From Prauserella_A oleivorans (GTDB lineage: Bacteria; Actinomycetota; Actinomycetes; Mycobacteriales; Pseudonocardiaceae), in NCBI RefSeq assembly GCF_042685745.1, contig NZ_JBHUNT010000001.1, positions 2,108,001 to 2,172,000 of the forward strand: a stretch of DNA of 64,000 nt, written 5' to 3'. The notes beneath the pieces were generated by a model. That model did no database searches, was not told where the DNA came from, and saw only the letters and a program-made list of their open reading frames with translations. Below, piece by piece: positions 1 to 8,457 of this stretch. Each line of letters opens with the position of its first letter. Position 1 is the stretch's first letter. Both the position numbers and the translations under genes were made by a program.

Positions 1-200
1 GGGACGGCAACGGGCCCGACCCGCAGAACATCGACGACGCCGCGCTGGCGGCCGCGCGCTTCCTGTGTTCCGGCGGCCGCGATCTCTCCACCCCGCAGGG
101 CTGGTGGGACGCCGTGCTCGCCTACAACAACTCGGTCGACTACGCCCAGGACGTGTTCAGCGGCGCCGACGCCTACGCCACCGCGACCCCGCGGCAGTGA
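1..200 (+). CDS. Lytic transglycosylase-like protein, C-terminal fragment (LpqU position)
   Basis: The reading frame is open from the window edge (first full codon at position 3) to a TGA at 198-200, so only the last 65 residues are present. The pattern of Asp/Asn-rich DGNG.DP, then ARFLCSGG and AYNNS.DY, matches the end of the transglycosylase domain in the full-length paralogue at 3756-5501. The position directly upstream of eno is that of lpqU in M. tuberculosis (Rv1022 before eno Rv1023), which supports a secreted murein hydrolase. The N-terminus and catalytic Glu are outside the window. The gene converges on the TPR gene with a gap of only four bases. Confidence 0.75.
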   Translation, partial: DGNGPDPQNIDDAALAAARFLCSGGRDLSTPQGWWDAVLAYNNSVDYAQDVFSGADAYATATPRQ

Positions 201-204
201 GCCG

Positions 205-618
205 TCAGGGATTGCCGAGCGCGAGCCGGGCGGAGACCTCTCCGATGGCGTCCTGGTATTCCGGCACCGGGTTCATGGCCGATGCCATCCGCAGTTGCGC
301 GAGCGCCTCGACCAACCGGCCGAGGCGCTGCAGGGTCCTGCCGAGGACGAACCGGGCGTAGTGATCGGAAGGATCCAGTTCGATCACCCGGCTCAGCGCC
401 CGTTCAGCACGGTTGAGCTGGGCGGAGTGGAAGTACGCGCGACCGGCCAGCAGCTGCACGCTCGGCTTGTCCGGCTCGGCGTCCAGCACCGGCTCCAGCG
501 CCTTCAGCGCAGCGAGCGGCCGCCGCCGGACCAGTGCCTCGGCCTGACGGAACGCCTGAAACCGCACCTCGCCCGGTACAGACTGGGCCGGCCTCGGTAA
601 TGGCTTCTCGTCATCCAT
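205..618 (-). CDS. TPR-repeat protein
   Basis: This 137-residue protein has helical repeats with TPR character: AYFHSAQLNRAERALSRVIELDP and the following YARFVLGRTLQRLGR are typical TPR helix pairs (about residues 60-110). No signal peptide or membrane segment is visible, so it is probably a cytoplasmic protein-protein adaptor; the partner is unknown. The ATG at 618 is chosen because the frame further upstream is antisense to the VOC gene. Leu7 is encoded by TTA, a rare codon in such high-GC genomes. Upstream is a 132-bp divergent promoter region shared with the VOC gene. Confidence 0.7.
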   Translation of the reverse strand: MDDEKPLPRPAQSVPGEVRFQAFRQAEALVRRRPLAALKALEPVLDAEPDKPSVQLLAGRAYFHSAQLNRAERALSRVIELDPSDHYARFVLGRTLQRLGRLVEALAQLRMASAMNPVPEYQDAIGEVSARLALGNP

Positions 619-750
619 GATTCTGTCGACGGTACCTGCGGCGACGACGATTCTCGACCCACGCGGACCGACGCGGAGACCATGATCGACCGGCCGGAGC
701 AACCGGGGGTCCCGGGCGCGGCGATCTTCCATATGGTGGACTAGCCCGTC

Positions 751-1209
751 ATGAGCGACGAAGACCCGAGGTACCTCGGCCTCGCGCCGTACCTGTACTA
801 CACCGATGCCACCGAGGCGCTGGAGTGGCTGACCCGCGTGTTCGGGTTCGAGGAGAAGGTGCGCTACGTCGACGCGGCAGGCGAGGTCTTCCAGGCCACC
901 GTCACCGCCGGTGACGCCGAGATTCACCTGACCGGCGTCGGGGCCGACTACTGGACCGGCAAAGGCGTCGACGGTCCGGTCGGCCAGCTCAACGTCGTGT
1001 ACGTCGACGACGTGGACGCGCAGTACGAGCGGGTCTGCGAGGCCGTCGGCGACACCGTCGAGGTGACGCGTCCGCAGGACCAGCCGTACGGCGCGCGCCT
1101 GTTCACGGTCCAAGACATCGGCGGCAACAGCTGGGCGTTCTGGCAGCGGGTTTCCGACACCGTGGAGCTGCCGACCGGCTGGCAGGAGATCCGTCCCGAG
1201 CAGGAGTGA
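751..1209 (+). CDS. VOC (glyoxalase/bleomycin resistance) family protein
   Basis: The protein has 152 residues and a VOC fold signature: an N-terminal LAPYLYYTDATEALEWLTRVFGFEE segment, a middle strand with AEIHLTG, and a C-terminal half with YVDDVDAQYERV and GARLFTVQDIGGNSWAFWQ. Such small cytoplasmic proteins bind a metal or small molecule and act as lyases, dioxygenases or antibiotic-binding proteins; the substrate cannot be read from the sequence. It stands alone between a divergent TPR gene and eno, about 100 bp upstream of the latter. Confidence 0.8.
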   Translation: MSDEDPRYLGLAPYLYYTDATEALEWLTRVFGFEEKVRYVDAAGEVFQATVTAGDAEIHLTGVGADYWTGKGVDGPVGQLNVVYVDDVDAQYERVCEAVGDTVEVTRPQDQPYGARLFTVQDIGGNSWAFWQRVSDTVELPTGWQEIRPEQE

Positions 1210-1310
1210 CGCGCGGCGCACTGCCCTGAGTGCGTGCCTCCACCGGGTGACCGGCGCGGGCGTCTACGCTGGGTGCCATCGTCGCTGGCACAACCGGGTG
1301 AGGAGCAAGT

Positions 1311-2597
1311 GTGGCGGTTATCGAGCAGGTAGGCGCGCGCGAGATTCTGGACTCTCGTGGCAACCCGACGGTCGAGGTGGAGGTGGCTCTGGACGACGGC
1401 ACGCTGGCGCGGGCCGCGGTCCCGTCGGGTGCGTCCACCGGTGAGCACGAGGCCGTGGAGTTGCGGGACGGTGACGCGAACCGCTACGGCGGCAAGGGCG
1501 TCGAGCGCGCGGTCTCGGCGGTGCTCGACGAGATCGGCCCTGATCTCGTCGGCGTGGACGCCGTCGACCAGCGCATCGTCGACCAGAAGCTGCTGGACCT
1601 CGACGGCACGCCGGACAAGTCCCGCCTGGGCGCCAACGCCATTCTTGGCGTCTCGCTGGCCGTCGCGAAGGCGGCGGCGGACTCCGCAGAGCTGGAGCTG
1701 TTCCGCTACCTCGGCGGGCCGAACGCGCACGTGCTGCCCGTGCCGATGCTGAACATCCTCAACGGCGGCGCGCACGCGGACACCGACGTCGACATCCAGG
1801 AGTTCATGATCGCTCCGATCGGCGCCGAGTCGTTCCGCGAGGCGCTGCGCTGGGGCGCGGAGACCTACCACTCGCTGAAGTCGGTGCTGAAGGGTCGCGG
1901 GCTCTCCACCGGTCTCGGTGACGAGGGTGGTTTCGCGCCGAGCCTGTCGAACAACCGTGAGGCGCTCGACATCATCGTCACGGCGATCGAGAAGGCCGGC
2001 TACCAGCCGGGCCGCGACATCGCGCTGGCGCTCGACGTGGCGGCGACCGAGTTCTTCGACGACGGCGCCTACACCTTCGAGGGGTCCAAGCGCAGCGCCG
2101 AGCACCTGATCGGCTACTACACCGAGCTGGCGGACGCCTACCCGCTGGTGTCCATCGAGGACCCGCTGTCCGAGGACGACTGGGACGGCTGGGTGCGGCT
2201 CACCGCCGAGCTCGGCGAGAAGCTGCAGCTGGTGGGCGACGACCTTTTCGTCACCAACCCCGACCGGCTCGAGGAGGGCATCGCCCGCCGCGCCGCGAAC
2301 GCGCTGCTGGTGAAGGTCAATCAGATCGGCACGCTGTCGGAGACGCTCGACGCGGTCACGCTGGCCACGTCGTACGGCTACAAGTGCATGATGAGCCACC
2401 GTTCCGGCGAGACCGAGGACACGACGATCGCCGACCTGGCGGTGGCCACCGGTGTCGGCCAGATCAAGACCGGTGCGCCTGCGCGCAGCGAGCGCGTGGC
2501 CAAGTACAACCAGCTGCTGCGCATCGAGGAGACCCTCGGCGACGCCGCCCGCTACGCGGGTGACCTGGCCTTCCCGCGGTTCACTCCGGAGAGCTGA
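1311..2597 (+). CDS. eno: Enolase (phosphopyruvate hydratase)
   Basis: Enolase converts 2-phosphoglycerate to phosphoenolpyruvate in glycolysis and acts in the cytoplasm. The 428-residue length is standard. The N-terminal VGAREILDSRGNPTVEVEV, the loop PSGASTGEHEAVELRD, the catalytic Glu region GLGDEGGFAPSL, the metal-binding SIEDPLSEDDW and GDDLFVTN, the catalytic Lys in LLVKVNQIGT and the signature SHRSGETEDT are all intact. The GTG start follows a good AGGAG-type ribosome binding site. Downstream ftsB begins eight bases after the stop, suggesting co-transcription with ftsB and the DUF501 gene, as in mycobacteria. Confidence 0.98.
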   Translation: MAVIEQVGAREILDSRGNPTVEVEVALDDGTLARAAVPSGASTGEHEAVELRDGDANRYGGKGVERAVSAVLDEIGPDLVGVDAVDQRIVDQKLLDLDGTPDKSRLGANAILGVSLAVAKAAADSAELELFRYLGGPNAHVLPVPMLNILNGGAHADTDVDIQEFMIAPIGAESFREALRWGAETYHSLKSVLKGRGLSTGLGDEGGFAPSLSNNREALDIIVTAIEKAGYQPGRDIALALDVAATEFFDDGAYTFEGSKRSAEHLIGYYTELADAYPLVSIEDPLSEDDWDGWVRLTAELGEKLQLVGDDLFVTNPDRLEEGIARRAANALLVKVNQIGTLSETLDAVTLATSYGYKCMMSHRSGETEDTTIADLAVATGVGQIKTGAPARSERVAKYNQLLRIEETLGDAARYAGDLAFPRFTPES

Positions 2598-2605
2598 CGA
2601 GACCG

Positions 2606-3142
2606 GTGGCCGAACGGGGCAGAGCACGTGGCAGGCGCAGCGGGGGACGGGCTCGCGGCTCGTCCCCCCGCGGCCTGCGCTCGCCGCGGCCGACGCGGCG
2701 GGGCGACCGCAGGTGGCGGCTGCGCCGTGGCCTGACGGTCACCCGTGCCTCCGGCGCGGCCAAGGTGCTGGGGATGTCCACGACCCGGCGGGCGGCGGTG
2801 GTGGCGATCGTGGTGTGTGCGCTCGCCTTCACCATCGCCGTCCCGCTGCGGACGTACCTGTCGCAGCGCGCCGAGGTCGCCGAGGAGGAGGCGCGGCAGG
2901 CAGAACTGCGGCAGGAGGTCGGCAGGCTGGAGGACCGCAAGGCCGAGCTGTCCGACCCCGCGCAGGTGGAGGCCGAGGCGCGGCGCAGGCTGCGGTACGT
3001 GATGCCCGGCGAGACGCCGTACATGGTGCAGCTGCCGGAGGACAAGGCCGCCGCGGAGCGGCCCGAGGAGAACCAGAGCTCGGTGCGTCGCGGGGGCACC
3101 TGGTACGAGACGTTGTGGGATGGCGTGACCAAGGGTGAATAG
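2606..3142 (+). CDS. Septum formation initiator family protein (FtsB/DivIC-like)
   Basis: This 178-residue protein has an Arg-rich cytoplasmic N-terminus (about residues 1-52), one transmembrane helix (about 55-77, AAVVAIVVCALAFTIAVPL) and an extracytoplasmic coiled coil rich in Glu, Ala and Arg (AEVAEEEARQAELRQEVGRL) followed by the family motif ARRRLRYVMPGE. FtsB/DivIC proteins bridge FtsL and FtsQ in the divisome. The GTG start lies eight bases after eno, and the 3' end overlaps the next gene. The gene order eno-ftsB-DUF501 is conserved in actinobacteria (Rv1023-Rv1025). Confidence 0.9.
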   Translation: MAERGRARGRRSGGRARGSSPRGLRSPRPTRRGDRRWRLRRGLTVTRASGAAKVLGMSTTRRAAVVAIVVCALAFTIAVPLRTYLSQRAEVAEEEARQAELRQEVGRLEDRKAELSDPAQVEAEARRRLRYVMPGETPYMVQLPEDKAAAERPEENQSSVRRGGTWYETLWDGVTKGE

Positions 3143-3662
3143 GACCGAGTTCGAGCCCGTGACCGACGCGGACCGGGAGATCATCGCCCGTCAGCTGGGC
3201 AGGCCGCCGCGGGCGCTGCGGGCCGTCGCGGCGCGTTGCCCGAGCGGGCACCCCAGTGTGGTGCAGACCAATCCTCGGCTCGAGGACGGTACGCCGTTTC
3301 CGACGCTGTACTACCTGACCTGCCCGAACCTGACCTCGCTGGTGGGCAGGCTCGAGGCATCGGGGCTCATGCGCGAGATGACCGAGCGGCTCGGCCGGGA
3401 TCCCGAGCTGGCGGCGGCGTACCGGCGTGCGCACGAGTCCTACCTGGCGCAGCGCGACGCCATCGAGCCGCTCGGCCACCAGGTCACCGCGGGCGGCATG
3501 CCGGGGCGGGTCAAGTGCCTGCACGTCCATCTCGCGCACACGCTGGCCTGCGGGCCGGGCGTGAACCCCTTCGGCGACGAGACGCTGGAGCTCCTCCGGG
3601 AAGGCGGCTGGCCCTCCGGGGAGTGCAGTCCGTTACCTCGAGTGGAGCAACCTGCCGAGTAG
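3135..3662 (+). CDS. DUF501 family protein
   Basis: The 175-residue protein matches the DUF501 family: a central CPSGHPSVVQTNPRLEDGTPFPTLYYLTCP segment and a C-terminal VKCLHVHLAHTLACGPGVNPFGD segment with conserved Cys and His residues that could bind a metal. Its biochemical role is not established. The GTG start overlaps the end of the ftsB-like gene by eight bases, implying translational coupling. In M. tuberculosis the counterpart is Rv1025, between the ftsB-like gene and ppx2. Confidence 0.88.
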   Translation: MNRTEFEPVTDADREIIARQLGRPPRALRAVAARCPSGHPSVVQTNPRLEDGTPFPTLYYLTCPNLTSLVGRLEASGLMREMTERLGRDPELAAAYRRAHESYLAQRDAIEPLGHQVTAGGMPGRVKCLHVHLAHTLACGPGVNPFGDETLELLREGGWPSGECSPLPRVEQPAE

Positions 3663-3755
3663 TTTTCCCTTTCGTGTGAGGCCCGCGTCACGGCCGGGCA
3701 ATCTGTGCGACGTAGGACGTAGGGGCGTCGCCGGCACGCGAGGAGGGGGCGAGGC

Positions 3756-5501
3756 GTGGTCGAACCGCGAAGGTCCACCGGCCGCCGATTCGGGTTACGG
3801 CACAAGCTTTTCGTGACCGCGGTGGCCGGCTCGCTGGCCGTGGTGCCGGCCGTCGTGCTGCGCAACGACGACTCCGCGGGAAATGAGACCACCCGGTCCG
3901 CGCACGACGTGCCGCTGGGCGGCACCAATCCGCGAGGCCCCGACCGGATCTCCGTGGACGGCAGCCTGCCCGAGCCACCCGACCCGGAGGACCTGGGCGT
4001 CGTCACCGATCCGCCCGAGCCGGGGCCGTTGGGCATTCCGGCCACCGCGCTGGCCGCCTACCGCAACGCCGCCCGAATCGTGGGCGCGGAGTTCCCCGGT
4101 TGCAACATCGACTGGGCCTTGATCGCGAGCATCGGCCGGACCGAGTCGAATCACGCGCGCGGCGGTTACGTCGACGCCGAGGGCGATACGCTGGAGCCGA
4201 TTCTCGGTCCGGTGCTCAACGGCTCGGGCAACGTCGCGGCGATCCTCGACACCGACGGCGGCCGGCTCGACGGCGACATCGGCTGGGACCGCGCCGTCGG
4301 GCCGACGCAGTTCATCCCGGCCACGTGGGCGCGCCACGGCGCCGACGGCAACGGCGACGGCAGGCGCGACCCGGACAATCTGTTCGACGCGACCGTCGCC
4401 ACGGCGCGGTACCTGTGCTCGGGCGGGCTGGACCTCGCCAACGGCGACCAGCTGCGGGCGGCCCTCTACCGCTACAACAACTCCCGGTCCTACGTCGAGA
4501 CGGTGATCCGCTGGGCGGAGGCCTACCGCGACGGCGTGCTGCCGCAGCCGGACAGCGACGTTCCGCTCGGCGTGCCGTCCGTGCCGACCCGGGAGGCGCC
4601 GTCCCCGGTGCCGCCGCCGAGCAGGCCGGCCCCTGTTCCGCCCGGCACGCCGCCTCCGGTCCTCGCGCTGCCGCGCCCGCCGGCCGGGACCCTGCCGGGT
4701 GATGACGGGCTCGGCCGGGCACCTGGCATGTCGCGGCCCGGTGGTACGCAGCCTGGGGTGACGCCGCCTGGGGCCACGCCGCCTGGGGTGACGCCGCCTG
4801 GGGCCACGCCGCCCGGGGTGACGCGGCCTGGGGGCACGCCGCCGGAGATCGCACCCCCGGGTACGACTTCACCGGGGACCACCCCGTCGGAGACGTCGCC
4901 ATCCGGCACGACGCCGCCGGAGACGACGCCGCCTGTGCCCACGCCCCCGACCACACCGCCTGGCACGTCTCCGCCTGGTACCACTCCGCCGGGGACGACA
5001 CCGCCTGGCACTACGCCGCCGGGCACCCAACCGCCGGGCACCCAACCGCCGGGCACTACGCCGCCGGGCACCCAACCGCCGGGCACCACGCCGCCGGGCG
5101 AACAACCGCCCAGCAGTCAGCCGCCTGGAGCCACGCCGCCCGGTACCCAACCACCCGGCACGACCCAGCCACCCGGCAGCAGGCCACCCGGTAGCCAGCC
5201 GCCGGGGACGACACCGCCGCCGGGCACGACGGATCCCCCCGAGCCGCCGGAGTGTGAGACGCCGACCCCGGAGACCCCGGCGCCACCGAACACGCCGCAA
5301 CCCGTGCCGCCGCAACCGGCACCCCCGAAGCCTCCACCACCGGACGTGGCCAGGCCGACGCAACCGGTCCCGGCGGATGACGCACGCCCACCCGGGTGCG
5401 AACCGGAGGAGCCCATCGAACCGGCGTCCGCGCCGCACGCGCCGGCCGCAAGTCCGGCGAGCGTGCCGGGCGTCATCACGGCCACCCGGAACATCCGTTA
5501 G
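3756..5501 (+). CDS. Secreted lytic transglycosylase with long Pro/Gly/Thr-rich tail
   Basis: An N-terminal signal or anchor (about residues 17-35, HKLFVTAVAGSLAVVPAVVL) is followed by a soluble-transglycosylase-like domain (about 90-270). This contains CNIDWALIASIGRTESNH with the presumed catalytic Glu, DRAVGPTQFIPATWARHG and ARYLCSGG with YNNS. It should cleave the glycan strand of peptidoglycan outside the membrane. Residues about 280-560 are low complexity, built of PPGT/PPGV/PPGA repeats, and probably span or bind the wall. Leu14 is a TTA codon. The gene is a paralogue of the fragment at 1-200 and sits between DUF501 and ppx. The GTG start follows a GAGGGGG-type ribosome binding site. 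Confidence 0.85.
   Translation: MVEPRRSTGRRFGLRHKLFVTAVAGSLAVVPAVVLRNDDSAGNETTRSAHDVPLGGTNPRGPDRISVDGSLPEPPDPEDLGVVTDPPEPGPLGIPATALAAYRNAARIVGAEFPGCNIDWALIASIGRTESNHARGGYVDAEGDTLEPILGPVLNGSGNVAAILDTDGGRLDGDIGWDRAVGPTQFIPATWARHGADGNGDGRRDPDNLFDATVATARYLCSGGLDLANGDQLRAALYRYNNSRSYVETVIRWAEAYRDGVLPQPDSDVPLGVPSVPTREAPSPVPPPSRPAPVPPGTPPPVLALPRPPAGTLPGDDGLGRAPGMSRPGGTQPGVTPPGATPPGVTPPGATPPGVTRPGGTPPEIAPPGTTSPGTTPSETSPSGTTPPETTPPVPTPPTTPPGTSPPGTTPPGTTPPGTTPPGTQPPGTQPPGTTPPGTQPPGTTPPGEQPPSSQPPGATPPGTQPPGTTQPPGSRPPGSQPPGTTPPPGTTDPPEPPECETPTPETPAPPNTPQPVPPQPAPPKPPPPDVARPTQPVPADDARPPGCEPEEPIEPASAPHAPAASPASVPGVITATRNIR
4738..5240 (+). repeat. Pro/Gly/Thr-rich coding repeats in the transglycosylase tail
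   Basis: This part of the transglycosylase gene is built from short tandem repeats of 12-30 bp encoding PPGT, PPGVTPPGAT and PPGTQPPGT. The units are near-identical, so length variation by slippage is likely. Both strands stay open in several frames through the array, which produces spurious Val/Gly-rich and Ala/Gln-rich antisense frames. Confidence 0.85.
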
Positions 5502-5540
5502 ACCGGCGGCCCGGCGGCCCGACGACCTTCGCGAATGGCG

Positions 5541-5603
5541 CACACGGCGACGGGAGCGGCAGACACGGCGACGGGAGCGCCAGACACCGGCACGAAACCG
5601 CCG
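5541..5603 (+). repeat. Three tandem 21-bp repeats related to the array at 56.9 kb
   Basis: Three units of 21 bp start at 5541, 5562 and 5583. The first two differ at only two positions; the third is diverged. Read on the plus strand each unit would encode a heptapeptide of the form (H/D)TATGAx. The same heptapeptide pattern appears on the minus strand of the larger array at 56914-57144. The units lie 39 bp after the transglycosylase stop and 50 bp before ppx. No gene of their own is evident. Confidence 0.65.
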
Positions 5604-5652
5604 CACCTACCGCCCGGGCGGGGACGCGCCACATGGCGGTTAGGCTCGGGTC

Positions 5653-6606
5653 ATGCCCCGGGTAGCCGCCATCGACTGTGGAACCAACTCGATCCGCCTG
5701 CTCGTCGCGGAGCTGACGCACCGGCACGACGGCAGCGTCGACCTACGTGACCTCCATCGCGAGATGCGGGTCGTCCGGCTCGGTCAGGGCGTCGACGCGA
5801 CCGGCAGGCTCGCGCCCGAGGCGCTGGACCGCACCCGCGAGGCCCTCGCCGCGTACACCATCGCGGCGCGCCGCAAGGGCGTCGAGAAAGTCCGCATGGT
5901 CGCCACGTCGGCCACCCGCGACGCGAGCAACCGCGACGACTTCTTCGCCATGACGCGCGAGGTGCTGGGCGTCGAGGCCGAGGTCATCACCGGCGACGAG
6001 GAGGCCCGGCTGTCGTTCACCGGCGCGGTGGGGGAGCAGGACCCCGAGGACGGTCCTTTCCTCGTCGTCGACGTCGGCGGCGGGTCGACGGAGCTCGTCC
6101 TCGGCACGTGGGACGGTCAGCGGGCCGAGGTGCTCGCCGCGAAGTCGGTGGACATCGGGTGCGTGCGGATCACCGAGCGCGCGCTCGCGGGCGACCCGCC
6201 GACCGCTGACGAGGTGGCGGCGGCTCGCGCCCTCGCGGCCGAGGTGCTGGCCGGCGCGTTCGACGTGGTGGACGTGGCGAAGGCGAAGACGTGGATCGGC
6301 GTCGCCGGGACCGTGACCACGCTCTCGGCCGTTTCGCAGGAGCTGCCGGAGTACGACTCGGAGCGCACGCACCTGTCCCGGCTCTCGCACGCCGAGATCG
6401 ACCGGATCGCCGGCGAGCTGCTCGCGGCCGACCACGCCGCACGCGCCGCGAACCCCGTGATCCACCCCGGGCGGGTGGACGTGATCGGCGGTGGAGCGCT
6501 GATCGTGCGGGTGCTCGCCGAGGAGCTGGCTCGCCGTGGTGGTCCGGACGAGCTCGTGGTGAGCGAGCACGACATTCTCGACGGCATCGCCCTGTCCCTC
6601 GCCTGA
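5653..6606 (+). CDS. Ppx/GppA family exopolyphosphatase
   Basis: The 317-residue protein belongs to the ASKHA-fold Ppx/GppA phosphatases, which hydrolyse polyphosphate or pppGpp in the cytoplasm. Visible motifs are the phosphate-1 loop AAIDCGTNSIRLLVAEL at residues 4-20, ATSATRDASN, TGDEEARLSFTGA, the phosphate-2 loop VVDVGGGSTELVLG and the C-terminal DVIGGGALI. Its short length without an added HD domain matches the actinobacterial Ppx2 type (Rv1026 in the same gene order). Which of the two activities dominates cannot be told from sequence. Confidence 0.92.
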   Translation: MPRVAAIDCGTNSIRLLVAELTHRHDGSVDLRDLHREMRVVRLGQGVDATGRLAPEALDRTREALAAYTIAARRKGVEKVRMVATSATRDASNRDDFFAMTREVLGVEAEVITGDEEARLSFTGAVGEQDPEDGPFLVVDVGGGSTELVLGTWDGQRAEVLAAKSVDIGCVRITERALAGDPPTADEVAAARALAAEVLAGAFDVVDVAKAKTWIGVAGTVTTLSAVSQELPEYDSERTHLSRLSHAEIDRIAGELLAADHAARAANPVIHPGRVDVIGGGALIVRVLAEELARRGGPDELVVSEHDILDGIALSLA

Positions 6607-6687
6607 TCCGACTTTCGTAGGATCTTGCTGCGTAGGCGTCATCGGAACGCATAGGTTCTTCTCACTCTTGTCCGAGGAGGAAACCGA

Positions 6688-8418
6688 GTGAGAAGACCCA
6701 AGCTTCTGGCCGCTGCGCTCGCAGTGCCGCTGCTCGGCGGCATCGTGGCCGTGGTGGCGCCCACCGCCACCGCCCAGCCCCAGCTGTCCGGCCCGGCCAC
6801 CGAATACACCGTCCTGGCCGCCGAGGGACAGAGCGTCGGAGAGGCGGCTCGCGCCGTCCGGGACGCGGGCGGCACGGTGGTGCGGACCAATCAGGCCGTC
6901 GGCCTCATCACCGCGACCGCGCCGGCGAACGGGTTTACCGAGCGGGTCGCCACGAGTGACGCGGTGCTGTCCGCGGCGGAGGCCCGCCCCATCGGCAGCG
7001 CCCCGAAGCGGGCGCGCGCCGCCTCTCCGGACGAGCGGATCGAGCGGGAGAACCGCTATGTCGCGCGTACCGCACGCGGAAAGGGCAAGCAGCCCGGCCC
7101 GGCCGGCACCGACCCGCTCGACGACAAACTCTGGGGGCTCAAGTCCGTCCGGTCGGACCTCGCGCGCACCGTGCAGCCCGGCGACGAGCGGGTGAAGGTC
7201 GGCGTCATCGACACCGGTGTCGACGGCACGCACCCCGACATCGCCCCCAACTTCGACGCGCGCGCCTCCCGCAACTTCGTGCGCGACATCCCTGCCGACC
7301 CGAACGGCAACGAGGTCGACGGGCCGTGCGAGTTCCGAGGCTGCATCGACCCCGTCGACCACGACGGCAACGGGCACGGCACCCACGTCGCGGGCACGAT
7401 CGCGGCCGCGGCCGACGGCACCGGCATCTCCGGGGTCGCGCCCAACGTCACGCTGGTCAATCTGCGCGCGGGCCAGGACTCCGGCTACTTCTTCCTGCAG
7501 TCGGTGGTCGACGCCATCACCTATGCCGGCGACGCGGGCATCGACGTCATCAACATGTCGTTCTACGTCGACCCGTGGCTGTACAACTGTGTGGCCAACC
7601 CGGCCGACTCGCCCGAGCAGCAGGCCGCGCAGCGGCTGACGATCGAGGCCGTGACGCGGGCGCTGAACTACGCGCACCGCAAAGGCGTCACACAGGTGGT
7701 GGCCCTCGGCAACCAGCACACCGATCTCGGCGCGCCCCAGCCCGACACCGGCAGCCCCAACTACCCGGCGGGCTCCGAGCACGACCGCGACATCGACAAC
7801 GCCGGCTGCTTCTCGCTGCCGACCGAGGGTGAGCACGTGATCTCGGTGTCGGCGTTCGGGCCGTCCCAGGCGAAGGCCGACTTCTCCAACTACGGCACCG
7901 AGCAGATCTCGGTGTCCGCTCCGGGCGGGTACTTCCGCGACTACTTCGGCACCGACCGGTTCCAGGCCAACGAGAACATGATTCTGTCGGCCTACCCGCG
8001 CAACGTCGCCCTCGCGGAGGGCACCATCGACGCCCACGGCAACATCACTCCGCTCGGCCGGGAACTCGGCGTCACCAAGGCCACGGCCGCCGACGGCACG
8101 GTGGGGTACTACCAGTACCTGCAGGGCACGTCGATGGCGTCGCCGCACGCGGCCGGAGTCGCGGCACTGATCGTCTCGGAGTACGGCTCGAACAAGCGCG
8201 GCGAGTTCGGCATGGATCCGGACGCCGTCGAGCGCGTGCTGCTCGGTACCGCGGCGCAGATCCCGTGCCCGGTGCCGAACACGGTCGACTACCTCGACGA
8301 GGGGCGGGACGAGTCGTTCACGGCGACCTGCACCGGAACGCCCGCGTTCAACGGGTTCTACGGGCACGGCGCGGTCGACGCCTACGCCGCCGTGCGGCAT
8401 GGAGCCGAGCACCTGTGA
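6688..8418 (+). CDS. Secreted S8 family (subtilisin-like) serine peptidase
   Basis: The 576-residue protein has a signal peptide (about residues 1-29), a propeptide region (about 30-140) and a subtilase domain. The triad is complete: Asp175 in GVIDTGVDGTHPD, His230 in GHGTHVAGT and Ser482 in GTSMASPHAAG, with the oxyanion Asn in VVALGNQ. Cys pairs in CEFRGC and near the C-terminus suggest disulfides, fitting an extracellular enzyme. The GTG start follows a strong GAGGAGG ribosome binding site. A strong hairpin lies just after the stop. It appears monocistronic. Confidence 0.95.
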   Translation: MRRPKLLAAALAVPLLGGIVAVVAPTATAQPQLSGPATEYTVLAAEGQSVGEAARAVRDAGGTVVRTNQAVGLITATAPANGFTERVATSDAVLSAAEARPIGSAPKRARAASPDERIERENRYVARTARGKGKQPGPAGTDPLDDKLWGLKSVRSDLARTVQPGDERVKVGVIDTGVDGTHPDIAPNFDARASRNFVRDIPADPNGNEVDGPCEFRGCIDPVDHDGNGHGTHVAGTIAAAADGTGISGVAPNVTLVNLRAGQDSGYFFLQSVVDAITYAGDAGIDVINMSFYVDPWLYNCVANPADSPEQQAAQRLTIEAVTRALNYAHRKGVTQVVALGNQHTDLGAPQPDTGSPNYPAGSEHDRDIDNAGCFSLPTEGEHVISVSAFGPSQAKADFSNYGTEQISVSAPGGYFRDYFGTDRFQANENMILSAYPRNVALAEGTIDAHGNITPLGRELGVTKATAADGTVGYYQYLQGTSMASPHAAGVAALIVSEYGSNKRGEFGMDPDAVERVLLGTAAQIPCPVPNTVDYLDEGRDESFTATCTGTPAFNGFYGHGAVDAYAAVRHGAEHL

Positions 8419-8426
8419 TGCGGCTC

Positions 8427-8457
8427 GTGGCCCCGTCCCGACCGGAGGCGGGGCCAC
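8427..8457 (+). terminator. Hairpin downstream of the S8 peptidase gene
   Basis: GTGGCCCCG (8427-8435) and CGGGGCCAC (8449-8457) are a perfect 9-bp inverted repeat with a 13-nt loop, nine bases after the peptidase stop codon. There is no T tract, as is common for actinobacterial terminators. Confidence 0.6.

Noticed and set aside
948..2627. 559-codon minus-strand open frame opposite eno
   Set aside because: Antisense to intact enolase; composition is that of a shadow frame.
4523..5089. Minus-strand Gly/Val-rich repeat protein opposite the transglycosylase tail
   Set aside because: It arises from the Pro/Gly/Thr-rich coding repeats read backwards.
5541..5603. CRISPR-like short repeats
   Set aside because: Units are directly tandem without spacers, and no cas genes occur in the window; the same holds for the array at 56914-57144.
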